From Coleophoma eucalyptorum (Eukaryota > Ascomycota > Leotiomycetes > Helotiales > Dermateaceae): a stretch of DNA of 64,000 nt. The position numbers and the translations under genes are program-made. Shown here piece by piece: positions 35,520-45,352 of the stretch; position 1 is the stretch's first letter, and each line of letters starts with the position of its first letter. The stretch spans positions 992,001 through 1,056,000 of the forward strand of contig JALRME010000010.1 of assembly GCA_026120035.1 (NCBI GenBank). Reading direction: 5' to 3'. Below the pieces are notes generated by a model. That model saw nothing but the letters and a program-made list of their open reading frames with translations, did no database searches and was not told the DNA's origin.

Positions 35520-37751
35520 ATCGCAAAACGGTTTTAGGGGCAGTTCCACGACATCTTCATTGAGGATAGAATACTTGACCATGGTGGTAAGCCAAAAAAG
35601 AATGAACTAATGTCAGCCTGAGGCGCATTTAAAAAGGCCGGGCCCTGTGCCTTTTCTCAAACTGACTAGCAATAGTTACTTTTCCACTGCATATATATCA
35701 CTGGAAAAAAGTGCCATCTGAGCGAGCACTTTTGAAATCGATATATGGATATCACTTAATATGGCACGGACTACAAGATGGTTCCCTTTCATAAGAATTG
35801 ACCTTCTCTTACACACCAGACACCCTAAGCCATAAAACGGGACCGAATCCGGAATTATTTTGCAAAACATCACCTAATTATTCCCGACGCTTTTATGGCT
35901 TTACGAGCAAGTATATAAGCGAAATACTTAGACGGCATTCAAGTTCCTGAGGTTCAAGTTCCTGAGGAGAAGACATCGATATCAATCATGACTGTCGTCA
36001 TAGCACAACATGTGGGGAGTCCGTGCTAGAGGGGGGGAATGAGACTACTTAAAGTTCATAGGTTCTAGCTTGTGCTCCACTTAGTGAATAAACCCGTGTT
36101 TTATACGTAATGAAGAGGAGATAATGCTGCCCACTATTTCACGATACAAGATCCACAGATCAATGATCAGGTTGCATTACAACACCGTGCGAAGTAGTTC
36201 AACATTCGGTGAGAACTTGCTTTTCGACTTTTCGGCTGATCGGTTCGCATATCGCGTTAATACTGCTTTGCCTATCTACCGATTCAGTTGCCATCTTGAC
36301 TCGCTACCCTGTTGCTGTTAGAGCAATGCAAAGCAACTTACTGTAGAAATAGGACAGTGCCAGGGCTTGCGATATTTGTTACCTAATCTACAGTATCTCG
36401 AAATACAATACACGTAACTTCTCAACCACCCTCGTTATCTACAATACCTTTCGTCGGATGAACGTAGCAATATAACGACGTTGACCTTTCTCTCGTCATC
36501 ATAACACCGCTCTATTCATCTGCATTCAATCATAACTTCTTCTGCAGTCCGGCTTTCTTAGGTCGAACTTGATTTTGTTTGTGAGCCCTCCGAAATCATC
36601 AAGCTAGCGCAGATTGCTCTTGATGGCAAGTTAGTACTGAAAAACTTCAAACAAAGCATGCTTATTTCGAAAACAAATTTGAGTAGCGTAACTTATACAT
36701 GTGAGGATAAAATTGGATTTGCCATGTGATTCAGCAGGTTCAAAAAATATATACAAAAAATAAACGAAAGCATTTGATGAAGGTACTGTGATATTGGACA
36801 TATCAACGTGGGATATGTAGGTACTAAGGTAATTGGGTACGTGAAGAAATATAGTGAATATACTTGTGCCAGGATATGGTCATATGATAATTTGATGTAT
36901 GCTTGGATATCAGAATAAATTTCTAGAACCAGCAAGCATGTAAACAGCAACAAGTTAAAGAACAATGTCGGAAATATTTTGCCTGCCTACAACATGCAAC
37001 AAGTGAATTGGTTAATCAAGTAGTTGATTGGAAAACCCTCCTTTCCCCTCCTCTCCTTCACCCTTTTGTTGTAGGTGTATCCCCCCCCCCCCAATGTATG
37101 AGGATTGTGAATGCTAAGCCGGCTATGGAGAAACATATCTTGTCATGTGACTATAAATTAAGACTAAGTCCTTTTAATCGCCCCAAGTAGTTAAACCATG
37201 CGATAACTAGTCGTCTTTGCCCACTTGAACTGGTTGATTGGACTTTGTCAGTGATTCTCTGCAACCATTTGTTCTTTTCATTATACGAGAGTCACATGAC
37301 ATGATCATGTGACAGATGATCAATGACGACTATAAAGACTAGCTCGCGGCGGCGAAAAGGCAGCCAATCATCATGATGCAATTCCAATTCCATCCGAACC
37401 AGCTCTTGTGAAGTGAGGCACAGCTTCCACTAGTGGTGTAGGGGGAATGGTAAAAAGGTGCTTAGCAGCCTCATTTGTGAACGACGACCCTCTCTAGTGC
37501 TTATATTCTCTTGGAACCTCAGTAATGTCAGCAGAATAAGGCTTGACGCTACCTGGTCGAGCTTACTTTATACACTGTGCCGCATTGGAGATAGGAGTCG
37601 AATCAAGGGACTAGGCATCACCTATTTGATGCATCATCGCTCCGCTTCGTTCTTCTTTCTATAAACTTGATTACCTTCGCTACCGATTTACCTTTCGTGA
37701 CAATTGCCCACGCCATATTTTATTCTCTTGGTATTGATTGACGCAGAGACA
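35520..37751. other. 2.2 kb intergenic upstream of the P450 gene
   Basis: AT-rich, with many short frames and no domain. A homopolymer of 12 C sits at 37081-37092. The sequence GTCACATGACATGATCATGTGAC at about 37290-37313 is palindromic and contains two CACATG/CATGTG E-box-like pieces. The P450 promoter is presumably within the last few hundred bases. Confidence 0.4.
37081..37092. repeat. Homopolymer C12
   Basis: Twelve consecutive C between GTAGGTGTAT and AATGTATG. It is prone to sequencing and replication slippage. Confidence 0.85.
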
Positions 37752-39515
37752 ATGGATGCATCACAGTTCGGGGCGGGAGAGAGCAAGAGCCTCGTCTCCA
37801 ACCTCATCTCGAGCAATGCTCTCATTCTTTGCGGAGTCATCGGCGGCCTGTATTTACTCGACTTCTTACTTACTCCTCGCCTTGACCCAAGCGAGCCGCT
37901 GCTCTTGAAGCCCTCGATCCCCTTGATTGGTCACATCATCGGTATCATTCGACATCAAACTGATTATCATCGTATTGTTCAGTAGGCCTCTTTCTTTTAT
38001 TCTCTCTATTTTGCTGCTGGCCTCCCGCTCGCTCTCTCAGAATTCACCCCGCGTTTCGGCTAATGTTTCAACAGAAAGAAACATCCTGTTCCCGCAGCAA
38101 GCCTGCAAATGCTCTGGGGCAAGATCTATACCATTTGGGATCCGCAGCTGGCTCAAGCCTCACTACGGGCACGTGCTCTGAGCTTCGAGCCCTTCGTCGT
38201 TGATTTTGCCCAGAAGTCCTTTGGCCTGAGCAAGGAGACCTTTGCTAAGATAACCAGCAATCAGAACCTTGTTCCTGATTTCACTGAGGCCATCCATGCA
38301 AGCATGCAACCGGTGCATCTGCATGCTATGAATGTTACCGCATTGAACTATATCTCGCGGACCCTTGATGAGGTCTCGCCAGACGATAATGGTGATGGGT
38401 TAGTGGTGCCGAATCTGTATTTATGGGTTCGAGATACTATCTCTTTCGCAACAGCGCATGCTCTTCTCGGAAAAGAGAATCCCTTTGAGAAGGATCGAAG
38501 CCTTGTTGAGGATCTTTGGTACGTACTCCATTACTCGCCCTGTCCTGTCACGTGCTCTTGTAGAATCTCCAATTTACTCATTCTCACTAGGACCTTCGAA
38601 AAGGCCCTTCCCGATCTCCTTACAAAGCCCTTCCCATCCATCACGGTTCGCAAGGGCATCTTAGCTCGCAATAAACTTCAATCTGCTATGGGCGAATACT
38701 TTACCGCTAAGCACGATGTCAACGACCAAACTGCAGCACAGATTACTCGTGCGCGTGCCAATGTCTTGCGCGGATATGGCTTCTCCGGATATGAAGTCGC
38801 CCAGCCGGAGATTATGCTACCGGTAGTCGGTACGACCAACTCAGCCCCAACTATGTACTGGTTAATCTGTAATATGTTCGCCAACCCAGCCGTGGTTGAT
38901 CGGATACGAGAGGAAGTTCTGCCCCTTGTAGAGAAAAGTGGAGATACGGATGTGGTGACCGTCAACATCTCGAGGCTAGAAGTGGAGTGCCCCCTTCTAG
39001 TTAGCTGCTACCGTGAGACCATACGGCTCTATAACCAATCGGTAAGCATGAGACGGATCTTGGAAGACACGACAATCAACGACGGCAAAGGCACTTCATA
39101 TCTTTTGAAAAAGGGCGTCGACGTACAGATAGCCGCAGGAATCATGCACACTATGGAGGGTATCTGGGGTGACGATGTGTTGGAATTCGATCATGAGCGC
39201 TTCCTGCCAACGAAGAAATCGTCCGGCCAGTCGAGCGAGGAAAAGACAAAGAAGAACGCCTATATACCCTTTGGTGGAGGTCGACATCTCTGCCCCGGGC
39301 GAAACTTTGCTTTTGCCGAGATATTAGCTCTCAGTTGTGCCCTCGTCGTCGGGTTTGACTTGACACCCGTTGGTATGGGTTTTGGTGACATGAAGGCGCA
39401 ACCAGCTGTCCTCGCCAATGCTATGGTAAAGCCGATGAACAATGGGGTAGGTCTTGGGATGAAGCTTAGACGGAGGAAGGGGTGGGAAGATGCCAAATGG
39501 AGATTTAAGAGCTAA
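37752..39515 (+). CDS. Cytochrome P450 (CYP7/CYP8-like fungal type)
   Basis: A 532-aa membrane-anchored P450 monooxygenase. Exons are 37752-37981, 38075-38518 and 38591-39515. The second intron splits the Trp codon of EDLW. An N-terminal hydrophobic anchor (ALILCGVIGGLYLLDFLL) is followed by a Pro-rich hinge. The K-helix is CYRETIRL (ExxR) and the heme loop is FGGGRHLCPGRNFAFAE with the axial Cys. The I-helix reads PVVGTTNSAPTMYW instead of the usual AGxDTT, a pattern known from CYP7/CYP8 enzymes and their fungal relatives, which are often annotated as sterol hydroxylase-like or prostacyclin synthase-like. That may mean an unusual oxygen-activation or isomerase-type reaction. The frame extends upstream of the ATG only through a TTG. 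No partner enzyme lies next to it. Confidence 0.92.
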
Positions 39516-39971
39516 GCTGAAGATCTAGAGAGTTCTCCTTTGAAGAATCTTTGTCTGTATCATGGTATTTGCTGTAGATAAACATTGAATAAATATGCTG
39601 AGGTCTTAGCGAGAGACAGGAATACTTGTCTTTGTAATATGCATTACTACTATAGTAGAAGGTGAATTGGGTGTTGTTAGCTCTGTCGTTAATTATTTTA
39701 AGTGGGATTGTACTCCAAAGGCACTGCTACTAATTGCCAGATCTAATTTGTAGTTACAGAGTGTTGCCAATTCTTGCCTATTCTACGCCCCACACCTAAG
39801 TTTTTCTTACACGTACTGTGTGTAGGTACAGCCAAGTTCGAAATTGGAGTATTGCGAAGTTGAGGATTTGAGAGACATGAAAAACACCTTTTGATCTTTC
39901 TGCAGCACCAAACGCCAAATGCAAGGAAATCATTAGTCTCCCAAAGAGAAAGAAATCTACCTTCAAGATCA
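39516..39971. other. Convergent intergenic
   Basis: 456 bp between the P450 stop and the 3' end of the C2H2 gene. AT-rich; no coding signal. Confidence 0.4.
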
Positions 39972-40601
39972 TCAAGGGAAGTCTTCTCCCAAGAGATTTA
40001 AAGTCCTCTTTAGGGACTCAATATCCACATCGATTTCTGCCCGCATCTTGTAAAGATCCTCCAACTTCTCTCTCAACCTCTCGCCACTCCCAGTGGTCAT
40101 CTCCAAGGGTGACCCGTCCTCATAGGATGCTTGTTGCCCTTTCATACTGTTACTCACATGGTTTTGTTGTCTCAAAATCGATGGCGGGGTCAAATTTGGC
40201 GATTGGGAAGAATGGCATCGCTTCTGATGCTCGAAGAGGTTATACTTTCTCGGGAATCCTCGAACGTGGCGTTTGCATGAAGTAATAGGGCAGCAATGGG
40301 TCGTCGATCCATGGACCTCGCGGCTGTGTCGATCCAGGCCGCCTTTGTCTCCAAAGCGGGTGTGTTTGCAATTTAGGACTTGACAGATGAATGGCTTGCT
40401 GTGTTTACCTTCATGTTTTCTAAAGTGTGTCAATGATAGCGCCAAATTGGTCGTAGGAGGAGAGTGTACGGACCGTAAAGCAGATTGGGAGGGGAAGCTA
40501 CGGTCTGAGCATTCGGGGACTGTACATCGCAGCTCAGGTATATGACTAGGCGTGTTTTCCAAATAGTTAGGGACAGCAATGGCAGTGGTTTCAGTGGCCA
40601 T
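39972..40601 (-). CDS. C2H2 zinc finger protein
   Basis: A 191-aa nuclear protein, probably DNA-binding. Two exons: 40474-40601 and 39972-40419. Removing the 54 bp intron fuses SFPSQSALR to KHEGKH and completes a C2H2 finger (CTVPEC... HEGKH). A second finger follows (CQVLNCKHTRFGDKGGLDRH ending SREVH), then a Cys/His-rich third unit (CCPITSCKRH... HQKRCH). The C-terminus is a predicted coiled coil (ERLREKLEDLYKMRAEIDVD). Read without splicing, the first finger is broken, which supports the intron. The in-frame sequence continues upstream of the ATG for 13 codons (QSSFNTYPGHN), so the protein may be longer and joined to the exons at 40660-41383. Target genes are unknown. Confidence 0.8.
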   Translation of the reverse strand: MATETTAIAVPNYLENTPSHIPELRCTVPECSDRSFPSQSALRSVHSPPTTNLALSLTHFRKHEGKHSKPFICQVLNCKHTRFGDKGGLDRHSREVHGSTTHCCPITSCKRHVRGFPRKYNLFEHQKRCHSSQSPNLTPPSILRQQNHVSNSMKGQQASYEDGSPLEMTTGSGERLREKLEDLYKMRAEIDVDIESLKRTLNLLGEDFP

Positions 40602-40659
40602 GTTATGACCGGGATATGTGTTGAAGGAAGATTGACTTTAGAAAGTATTGGTCAGCTAC

Positions 40660-41383
40660 CTAACCCTTAAAAGCGGGATGTTTATATTTGGTTCGGGAAG
40701 TCGGCAGATAGGTCGAATATGTGCTGTATGTGACATACTCTACAGAATGGTCCTGAATATCGTCTAGACAGCTGAGCGGATCGTAGCTATCAACAGGCAT
40801 AGAGTTCACGTCTGTGGTTATGTGAGCTGATATGCTGAAAGGTGAGGTTGCTTAGAAGCACTTACGACCTTGGCCATCCCATTTGCTCAAGGGATACAGG
40901 CTCAAGAGTGAATCTTTGGAGCAGTTAGTAGTGTGAGATGACGACCTCTTTGTTCTATAGCCCGTTTAACAGTTCCACAGCCATAAGAAGACGTGAGGGT
41001 GCACGGAGAAGAGGGGAAGAGAAACGAGACGGTCAGTGGTGGAAGGTAGACTATGAAATGTCTCTAGATGTTTTCACGTACTAAATGAGACATCCTGTTT
41101 ATCGATAGGTCGCTGAGAAAAGGGGACCTCCCTTGAAACTACAATACATCAGCATTGAGAGCTTCCCAGCAGCTTTTGAATCTGAGATCATCTCACACGG
41201 TGAATCAGAAAGTGTATGATGAGAGTTGGTGGGGAAAGAATTCGAGTCTTGGAAGGTGTCAGGATCTGATAGACTTGGAAAGTCAATGTAACGGAAGTAG
41301 GTGTTCTCGTTGAGGTCGGTCCGCTTGGGACAAGATTGCTGAGCAAATTTGAAGTCAGTAGAACTCTCCATTGTGCCTGTCAT
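40660..41383 (-). CDS. Possible coding exons upstream of the C2H2 gene
   Basis: Two minus-strand stretches look coding. The first, 41383 to about 41110, starts MTGTMESSTDFKFAQQSC and has a Ser/Asp/Pro-rich composition. The second ends at 40660; one intron (GTAAGTG at about 40863 to CACAG near 40812) joins DSLLSLYPLSKWDGQG in phase with HVNSMPVDSYDPLSCLDD and on to a stop after YKHPAFKG. The stop is only 58 bp from the C2H2 start. This may be a separate small gene or the N-terminal region of a longer C2H2 regulator. I could not find a phase-correct splice linking all parts. No domain is recognised. Confidence 0.33.
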
Positions 41384-41635
41384 GACGAGTGGTAACTTAC
41401 ATCACGCAGCGGACCCTATACGTTTATGTCAAAAATTTTGACAGCACTTCGTTGCTGGATAGGACAAAGACGAGGAGCAATCGCATTCCTATATATGCCT
41501 CTTTGAATACTCTGCTAATTCAGCGTATGACGTAAAGCTGCAGGGCATAAATTAAAACTCGCCAATTGAAATCAAACAAAGAATTTTGTGCCGTGTATGA
41601 AGCTCAGCAGCAAGTATTCTGCTCCTCTCATCCTA

Positions 41636-42093
41636 CCGTTTAGCGCCCGAGGCAAAACTGCCCCGATTCTGAGGCAAGTGGATTGGTACACAGAGCCGCA
41701 TAGGGCAGACTTTGCCTTGAATTCTTAGGCGGGAAACACTCGGTCTAGCGGTACTCACCTCACGAGGCTGAACGGCCAACCGCCCAAGGCAAAATCGCCC
41801 TGATTCTGAGGCAAGAGGCTGCTTACACCGCTGTTTGTTTTCGGGGGTTGGTACGCAAAGTGGCACCGGGCAGACTCTGCCTTGGGTTCTTAGGCGGGAG
41901 ACACTCGGTGCAGCGATTCTCACCTTGCGAGGCTGAACTGTCAACCGCCTAAGGTAAAACCGCCCTGATTCTGAGGCAAGTGGCTGCTCACATTGCTGGT
42001 TGCATTCGTTGATTGGTACACGAAGCTGTATTGAGCAGACTCTACCTTGATTCTTAGACGGGAGACATTCGGTGTCGCGGTATACTCACCTCC
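41636..42093. repeat. Three-copy tandem repeat, 142-165 bp units
   Basis: Three diverged direct copies start at about 41636, 41778 and 41943. Each carries the same ordered blocks: AAGGCAAAACCGCCCTGATT, CTGAGGCAAGTGG, TTGGTACACGAAGC, GCAGACTCTGCCTTG, TTCTTAGGCGGGAGACACTC and TCACCTC. Copy 1 lacks about 23 bp present in copy 2; copy 3 is truncated at its right end. The frame stays open across copies on the minus strand, but the peptide has no known domain, and I regard the array as non-coding. Confidence 0.85.
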
Positions 42094-42367
42094 AGGCAAG
42101 GGTGCACAGCCACAGATGTCTGGACTATGCTCCTAGAATTATTAACTCTCAGGTGCTTTCAGGCTCCATAGCCATTGTATACAGCCGCTGCAGCCACTAC
42201 CAAGACTGAAAAGTCCTGTTTATGAATTCACTTGGCCTATCTTGACATACGTAAGCTTAGTTTGGAGCTCTGGGGGCGGGGTTGTCGTGTCAGTCTTTCA
42301 TACGTTAGATTATTTATGTTGCCAAACTTGAAGCCAGAGGGAGCAGTATTGCTTCCGGTTTTGATAT

Positions 42368-43429
42368 TTACATGATTCCCAAAACGCGTCCAACTTGGTC
42401 ATCACTCATCCCTGAGCTCGCAAAGTCATCAAAACTAGTCTCGGTAACTTTGATAATGTTCTGTTCGATGAACTTGGCTCCCTCGGCTGCACAAACAATC
42501 TTATCTTTGAAGGCACATTCGGATTCAAGGGTAGCCCAACCATCATACCTATACTTTGCCAATCTTGTAAAGATGCCCTTGAAGTCAACTTGACCGTCAC
42601 CAAGGGCCCGAAACCGACCGGCACGGTCGGTCCAGCTACTATATCCTCCATAAACCCCCTGACGACCATCCGGCAAGAACTCTGCGTCCTTGACGTGGTA
42701 GATTTTAATCCTTTCGTGATAAATATCGATGAAAGAGAGGTAGTCAAGCTGCTGCAAAACAAAGTGGCTTGGGTCGTAGAGAATGCACGCTCGCCTATGG
42801 CCGCCTAACTTATCCAAGAATCGCTCAAATGACACCCCGTCGTGCACATCCTCTCCCGGGTGAACTTCATAGCACACATCCACATTTACTTCATCAAATG
42901 CATCGAGAATTGGCTTCCAACGAGTCGCGAGCTCCTCAAAGGCCCGCTCCACCAGCGTCTCGGGCCGTTGAGGCCATGGGTAGATATAGGGCCAGGCTAG
43001 GGCCCCGCTAAACGTAGCATGAGCCTTCAACCCCAGATTCTTGGAGGCCTGTGCTGCGGCGAAAAGCACCCGACGCGCCCATTCTTCCCGGGCTTTAGGA
43101 TTTCCCTGGACTTCCGGTGGTGCAAATCCATCAAAAAGGATGTCATAAGCTGGATGCACCGCAATCAACTGTCCTTGAAGATGGGATGAGAGCTCTGTAA
43201 GCTCAATGCCATATCGCTTGAGCGTCGCCAGCAACGAGTCACAATAGCCCTGGTCGGTAGCCGCGCGCTCAATATCAATCAGGCGCTTATCAATTGGGAC
43301 CTGGATTCCTCTAAACCCCAGTTTTGCAGCCCACTCTGCAAGACCTTCGAGAGTGTTGAAGGGGGCATCATCGCTAACATATTGAGCAACGAAGATTCCT
43401 GGTCCTCTAATGGTCTTCATGTTGGGCAT
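42368..43429 (-). CDS. Sugar phosphate isomerase/epimerase-like TIM-barrel protein
   Basis: An intronless 353-aa protein of the xylose isomerase-like TIM-barrel (AP endonuclease 2) superfamily. These enzymes isomerise, epimerise or dehydrate sugars, inositols or related acids using a divalent metal. Likely metal ligands appear in the expected order: CYEVHPGEDV (Glu/His), LYDPSHF (Asp/His), IKIYHVKDAEF (His/Asp) and WATLESECAF (Glu). GQIAVHP-like and ATFSGALAWPYIYPWP segments precede them. The intronless structure and a close match in style to bacterial IolE/YcjR-type proteins suggest possible bacterial origin, but this is inference. The start MPNMKTIRGPGIF is supported by a stop upstream. It lies tail-on to the tandem repeat, and its own promoter faces the SDR 3' end. 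Confidence 0.9.
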   Translation of the reverse strand: MPNMKTIRGPGIFVAQYVSDDAPFNTLEGLAEWAAKLGFRGIQVPIDKRLIDIERAATDQGYCDSLLATLKRYGIELTELSSHLQGQLIAVHPAYDILFDGFAPPEVQGNPKAREEWARRVLFAAAQASKNLGLKAHATFSGALAWPYIYPWPQRPETLVERAFEELATRWKPILDAFDEVNVDVCYEVHPGEDVHDGVSFERFLDKLGGHRRACILYDPSHFVLQQLDYLSFIDIYHERIKIYHVKDAEFLPDGRQGVYGGYSSWTDRAGRFRALGDGQVDFKGIFTRLAKYRYDGWATLESECAFKDKIVCAAEGAKFIEQNIIKVTETSFDDFASSGMSDDQVGRVLGIM

Positions 43430-43885
43430 TGCGGCGGAGAGTCTGATCCTCGAAGCGTAGAAACCAGCGTGTCATGACGTAGACGAGATACACAACAACA
43501 AAATTTTGAAAGTTAAACCACTCTGCCAAGACTCCGCAATCGGACTGGAGATCGGGGTCTTGCTGAGTCACAAAACTCTAATAAGCGGTATCTTTCTAGC
43601 TACACATGGAGTTACGGATGAGTTTTATTCGTACTTTTGGTTGTGATTTCCAATAATGCCAAAAGATTTTGTTGTTTAGCTAACCCTAACTACCCCGAAG
43701 CACTAGTTTCTTATCACGTAGGAAACTCATGATAATGTTGTTCTTCATCTCTGCATGGTTGTGAGATCGGTCCCTTGCAGCAGTTGCTGATCTGCAAACT
43801 TCAGAAGCTGAACTCGCCTATGAAAACTAACGCAGAGGGAATACATCGTGACAATACTAAAGTCAATATAACAGCCTCTGATCAT
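43430..43885. other. Intergenic, promoter of the sugar isomerase gene
   Basis: 456 bp between two minus-strand genes. No coding signal; presumed promoter of 42368-43429 and terminator of the SDR. Confidence 0.4.
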
Positions 43886-44843
43886 CTACCATGGAATAAC
43901 ACCGTCCTTGTTAGAATACGTCCCCGTCTCCCCTTCTTCTCCTAGCATCGCCAGCCTTACTGCATTGATAGCCCCAGTCTCCACCGAGTCGAACCCAGCG
44001 AAATTATTGAGGTTCGTAGCACAATATCCCGGACAGCAGGCATTGATTTTCCACTTAGGATCCGTGTATTTAGATGCATAATGCAGCACAATCATATTCA
44101 ACGCAGACTTACTGCTTCTGTAGACTGGGTAGACGGCTGCAGCGTTGAAGGGTGCGGCTGACCGCTTAGCAAGGGAGCCGAGCTCCGAAGTCATAAACAC
44201 GATGCGTGGTGCCGAGGACAAAGATAGCAACGGGAGGAACGCTTCCGTAGTAAGAGCGGCGCCGAAGGTGTTGACTGCGAAAGTATCTTGATAGATGGCG
44301 CGGAGCTGGGCTCCCGCAGGAGCAGGTTTCTCAGAGCCAAGCGAGACTTCTTCGTCGATGGCGATGCCAGCGTTGTTTATTAGCACGTCGAGACGACCAA
44401 ACTTGGATGAAACATTGGAGGTTGCTTTGGCGATAGAGTCATCCGACGTAACACTATAGGCACGTCAATATCATTTCAACTGACAATTGTGAATACAAAC
44501 GGGATACCAGTGAATCCACGACGGACCCATTGAACCTTGTAAAGGCCATTGGCTACTGGAGGGCCCAGGCTGACTTAAACTTAAGATACTGCCACTGCCG
44601 TAGAGACTGTCCATGTACTAGAGAGAGGAAATGCGAAGAAACTCACTCTATATCAATTGCCTCGACTGGTAGACCTTCCTGTTGAAGCTTGGAGGCTGCT
44701 TCAGTACCACGTTGGGTATTGCGACTGCCCATCAAAACATGGTAACCAGGCTTTGAGGATAGCGATTTAGCGATGGCGAAGCCTAAGCCCTGATTGGCAC
44801 CCGTGATGAGCACGACCTTGGTGGTTGCTGCGAGCGAAGACAT
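43886..44843 (-). CDS. Short-chain dehydrogenase/reductase
   Basis: A 254-aa classical SDR using NAD(P)(H). Exons are 44647-44843 and 43886-44453; the 193 bp intron is long for this window. The cofactor motif is LITGANQGLGFAIA (TGxxxGxG), followed by LDVLINNAGIA (NNAG). The active site is YPVYRSSKSALNMI (YxxxK). Late landmarks are CCPGYCATNL and GTYSNKDGVIPW at the C-terminus. The substrate is not predictable. It is transcribed divergently from the Zn2Cys6 regulator at 45353, a common arrangement when the regulator controls its neighbour. A TATA element lies about 115 bp upstream (44957-44966). Confidence 0.92.
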
Positions 44844-44956
44844 ATTATAGGTGTAGAAAGAGCTTTCTTAATGAACAGGTAGGGTTTGAAAATTGAGATA
44901 CTCTGAAGGTAGAAGAAAACTATGCTGGTGACTGACAACGAAGGACTTAACACTGA

Positions 44957-44966
44957 CTTATATAGA
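44957..44966 (-). promoter_or_regulatory. TATA element of the SDR gene
   Basis: Minus-strand CTATATAAGT lies about 115 bp upstream of the SDR start codon, inside the 509 bp region shared with the divergent regulator gene. Confidence 0.45.
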
Positions 44967-45352
44967 ATTCGAGCTCCCATGGAGGTAGCTGCAATATCCG
45001 TCCGTGGACCTACGGATTTAAAGCAACATTAAACTATCTCCATTACTTTACCACGATGACAACTATAATTTCTAAACGCGGCTGCATTTTGCCTCGAAAT
45101 CGTGAGGGTAGTGAGGAAGGCAGAAGCAAGTGGTGATATTTCGGCGCAACGCTAACTAAATCGAGCCTAGATGAGATTTCCGGCGCAACGCTAACCTTAA
45201 ATGGATTTCAACATCACCCTCTAACTCTAAATCTAAGCCGTGCTTCAATTTCTTCCTTTTCTTGACTGCCTGCTTATCAAATCGTCGTTGCAGATTCTAT
45301 ACCGTCACTGAAACTACGTTCATATGAAGCATCTAATGCGCATTTGGCGGGC

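Noticed and set aside
29705..39515. Secondary-metabolite cluster around the LaeA-like methyltransferase, ABCC transporter and P450
   Set aside because: No PKS, NRPS, terpene synthase or other core enzyme in the window, and the P450 is over 6 kb away with unrelated genes between.
41633..41944. Minus-strand frame across the tandem repeat as a repeat protein
   Set aside because: It is open only because unit lengths keep frame in part; the third copy breaks it, and there is no promoter or domain evidence.
43675..43695. Telomere-like TAACCCTAAC
   Set aside because: A single short match with no array; chance occurrence.
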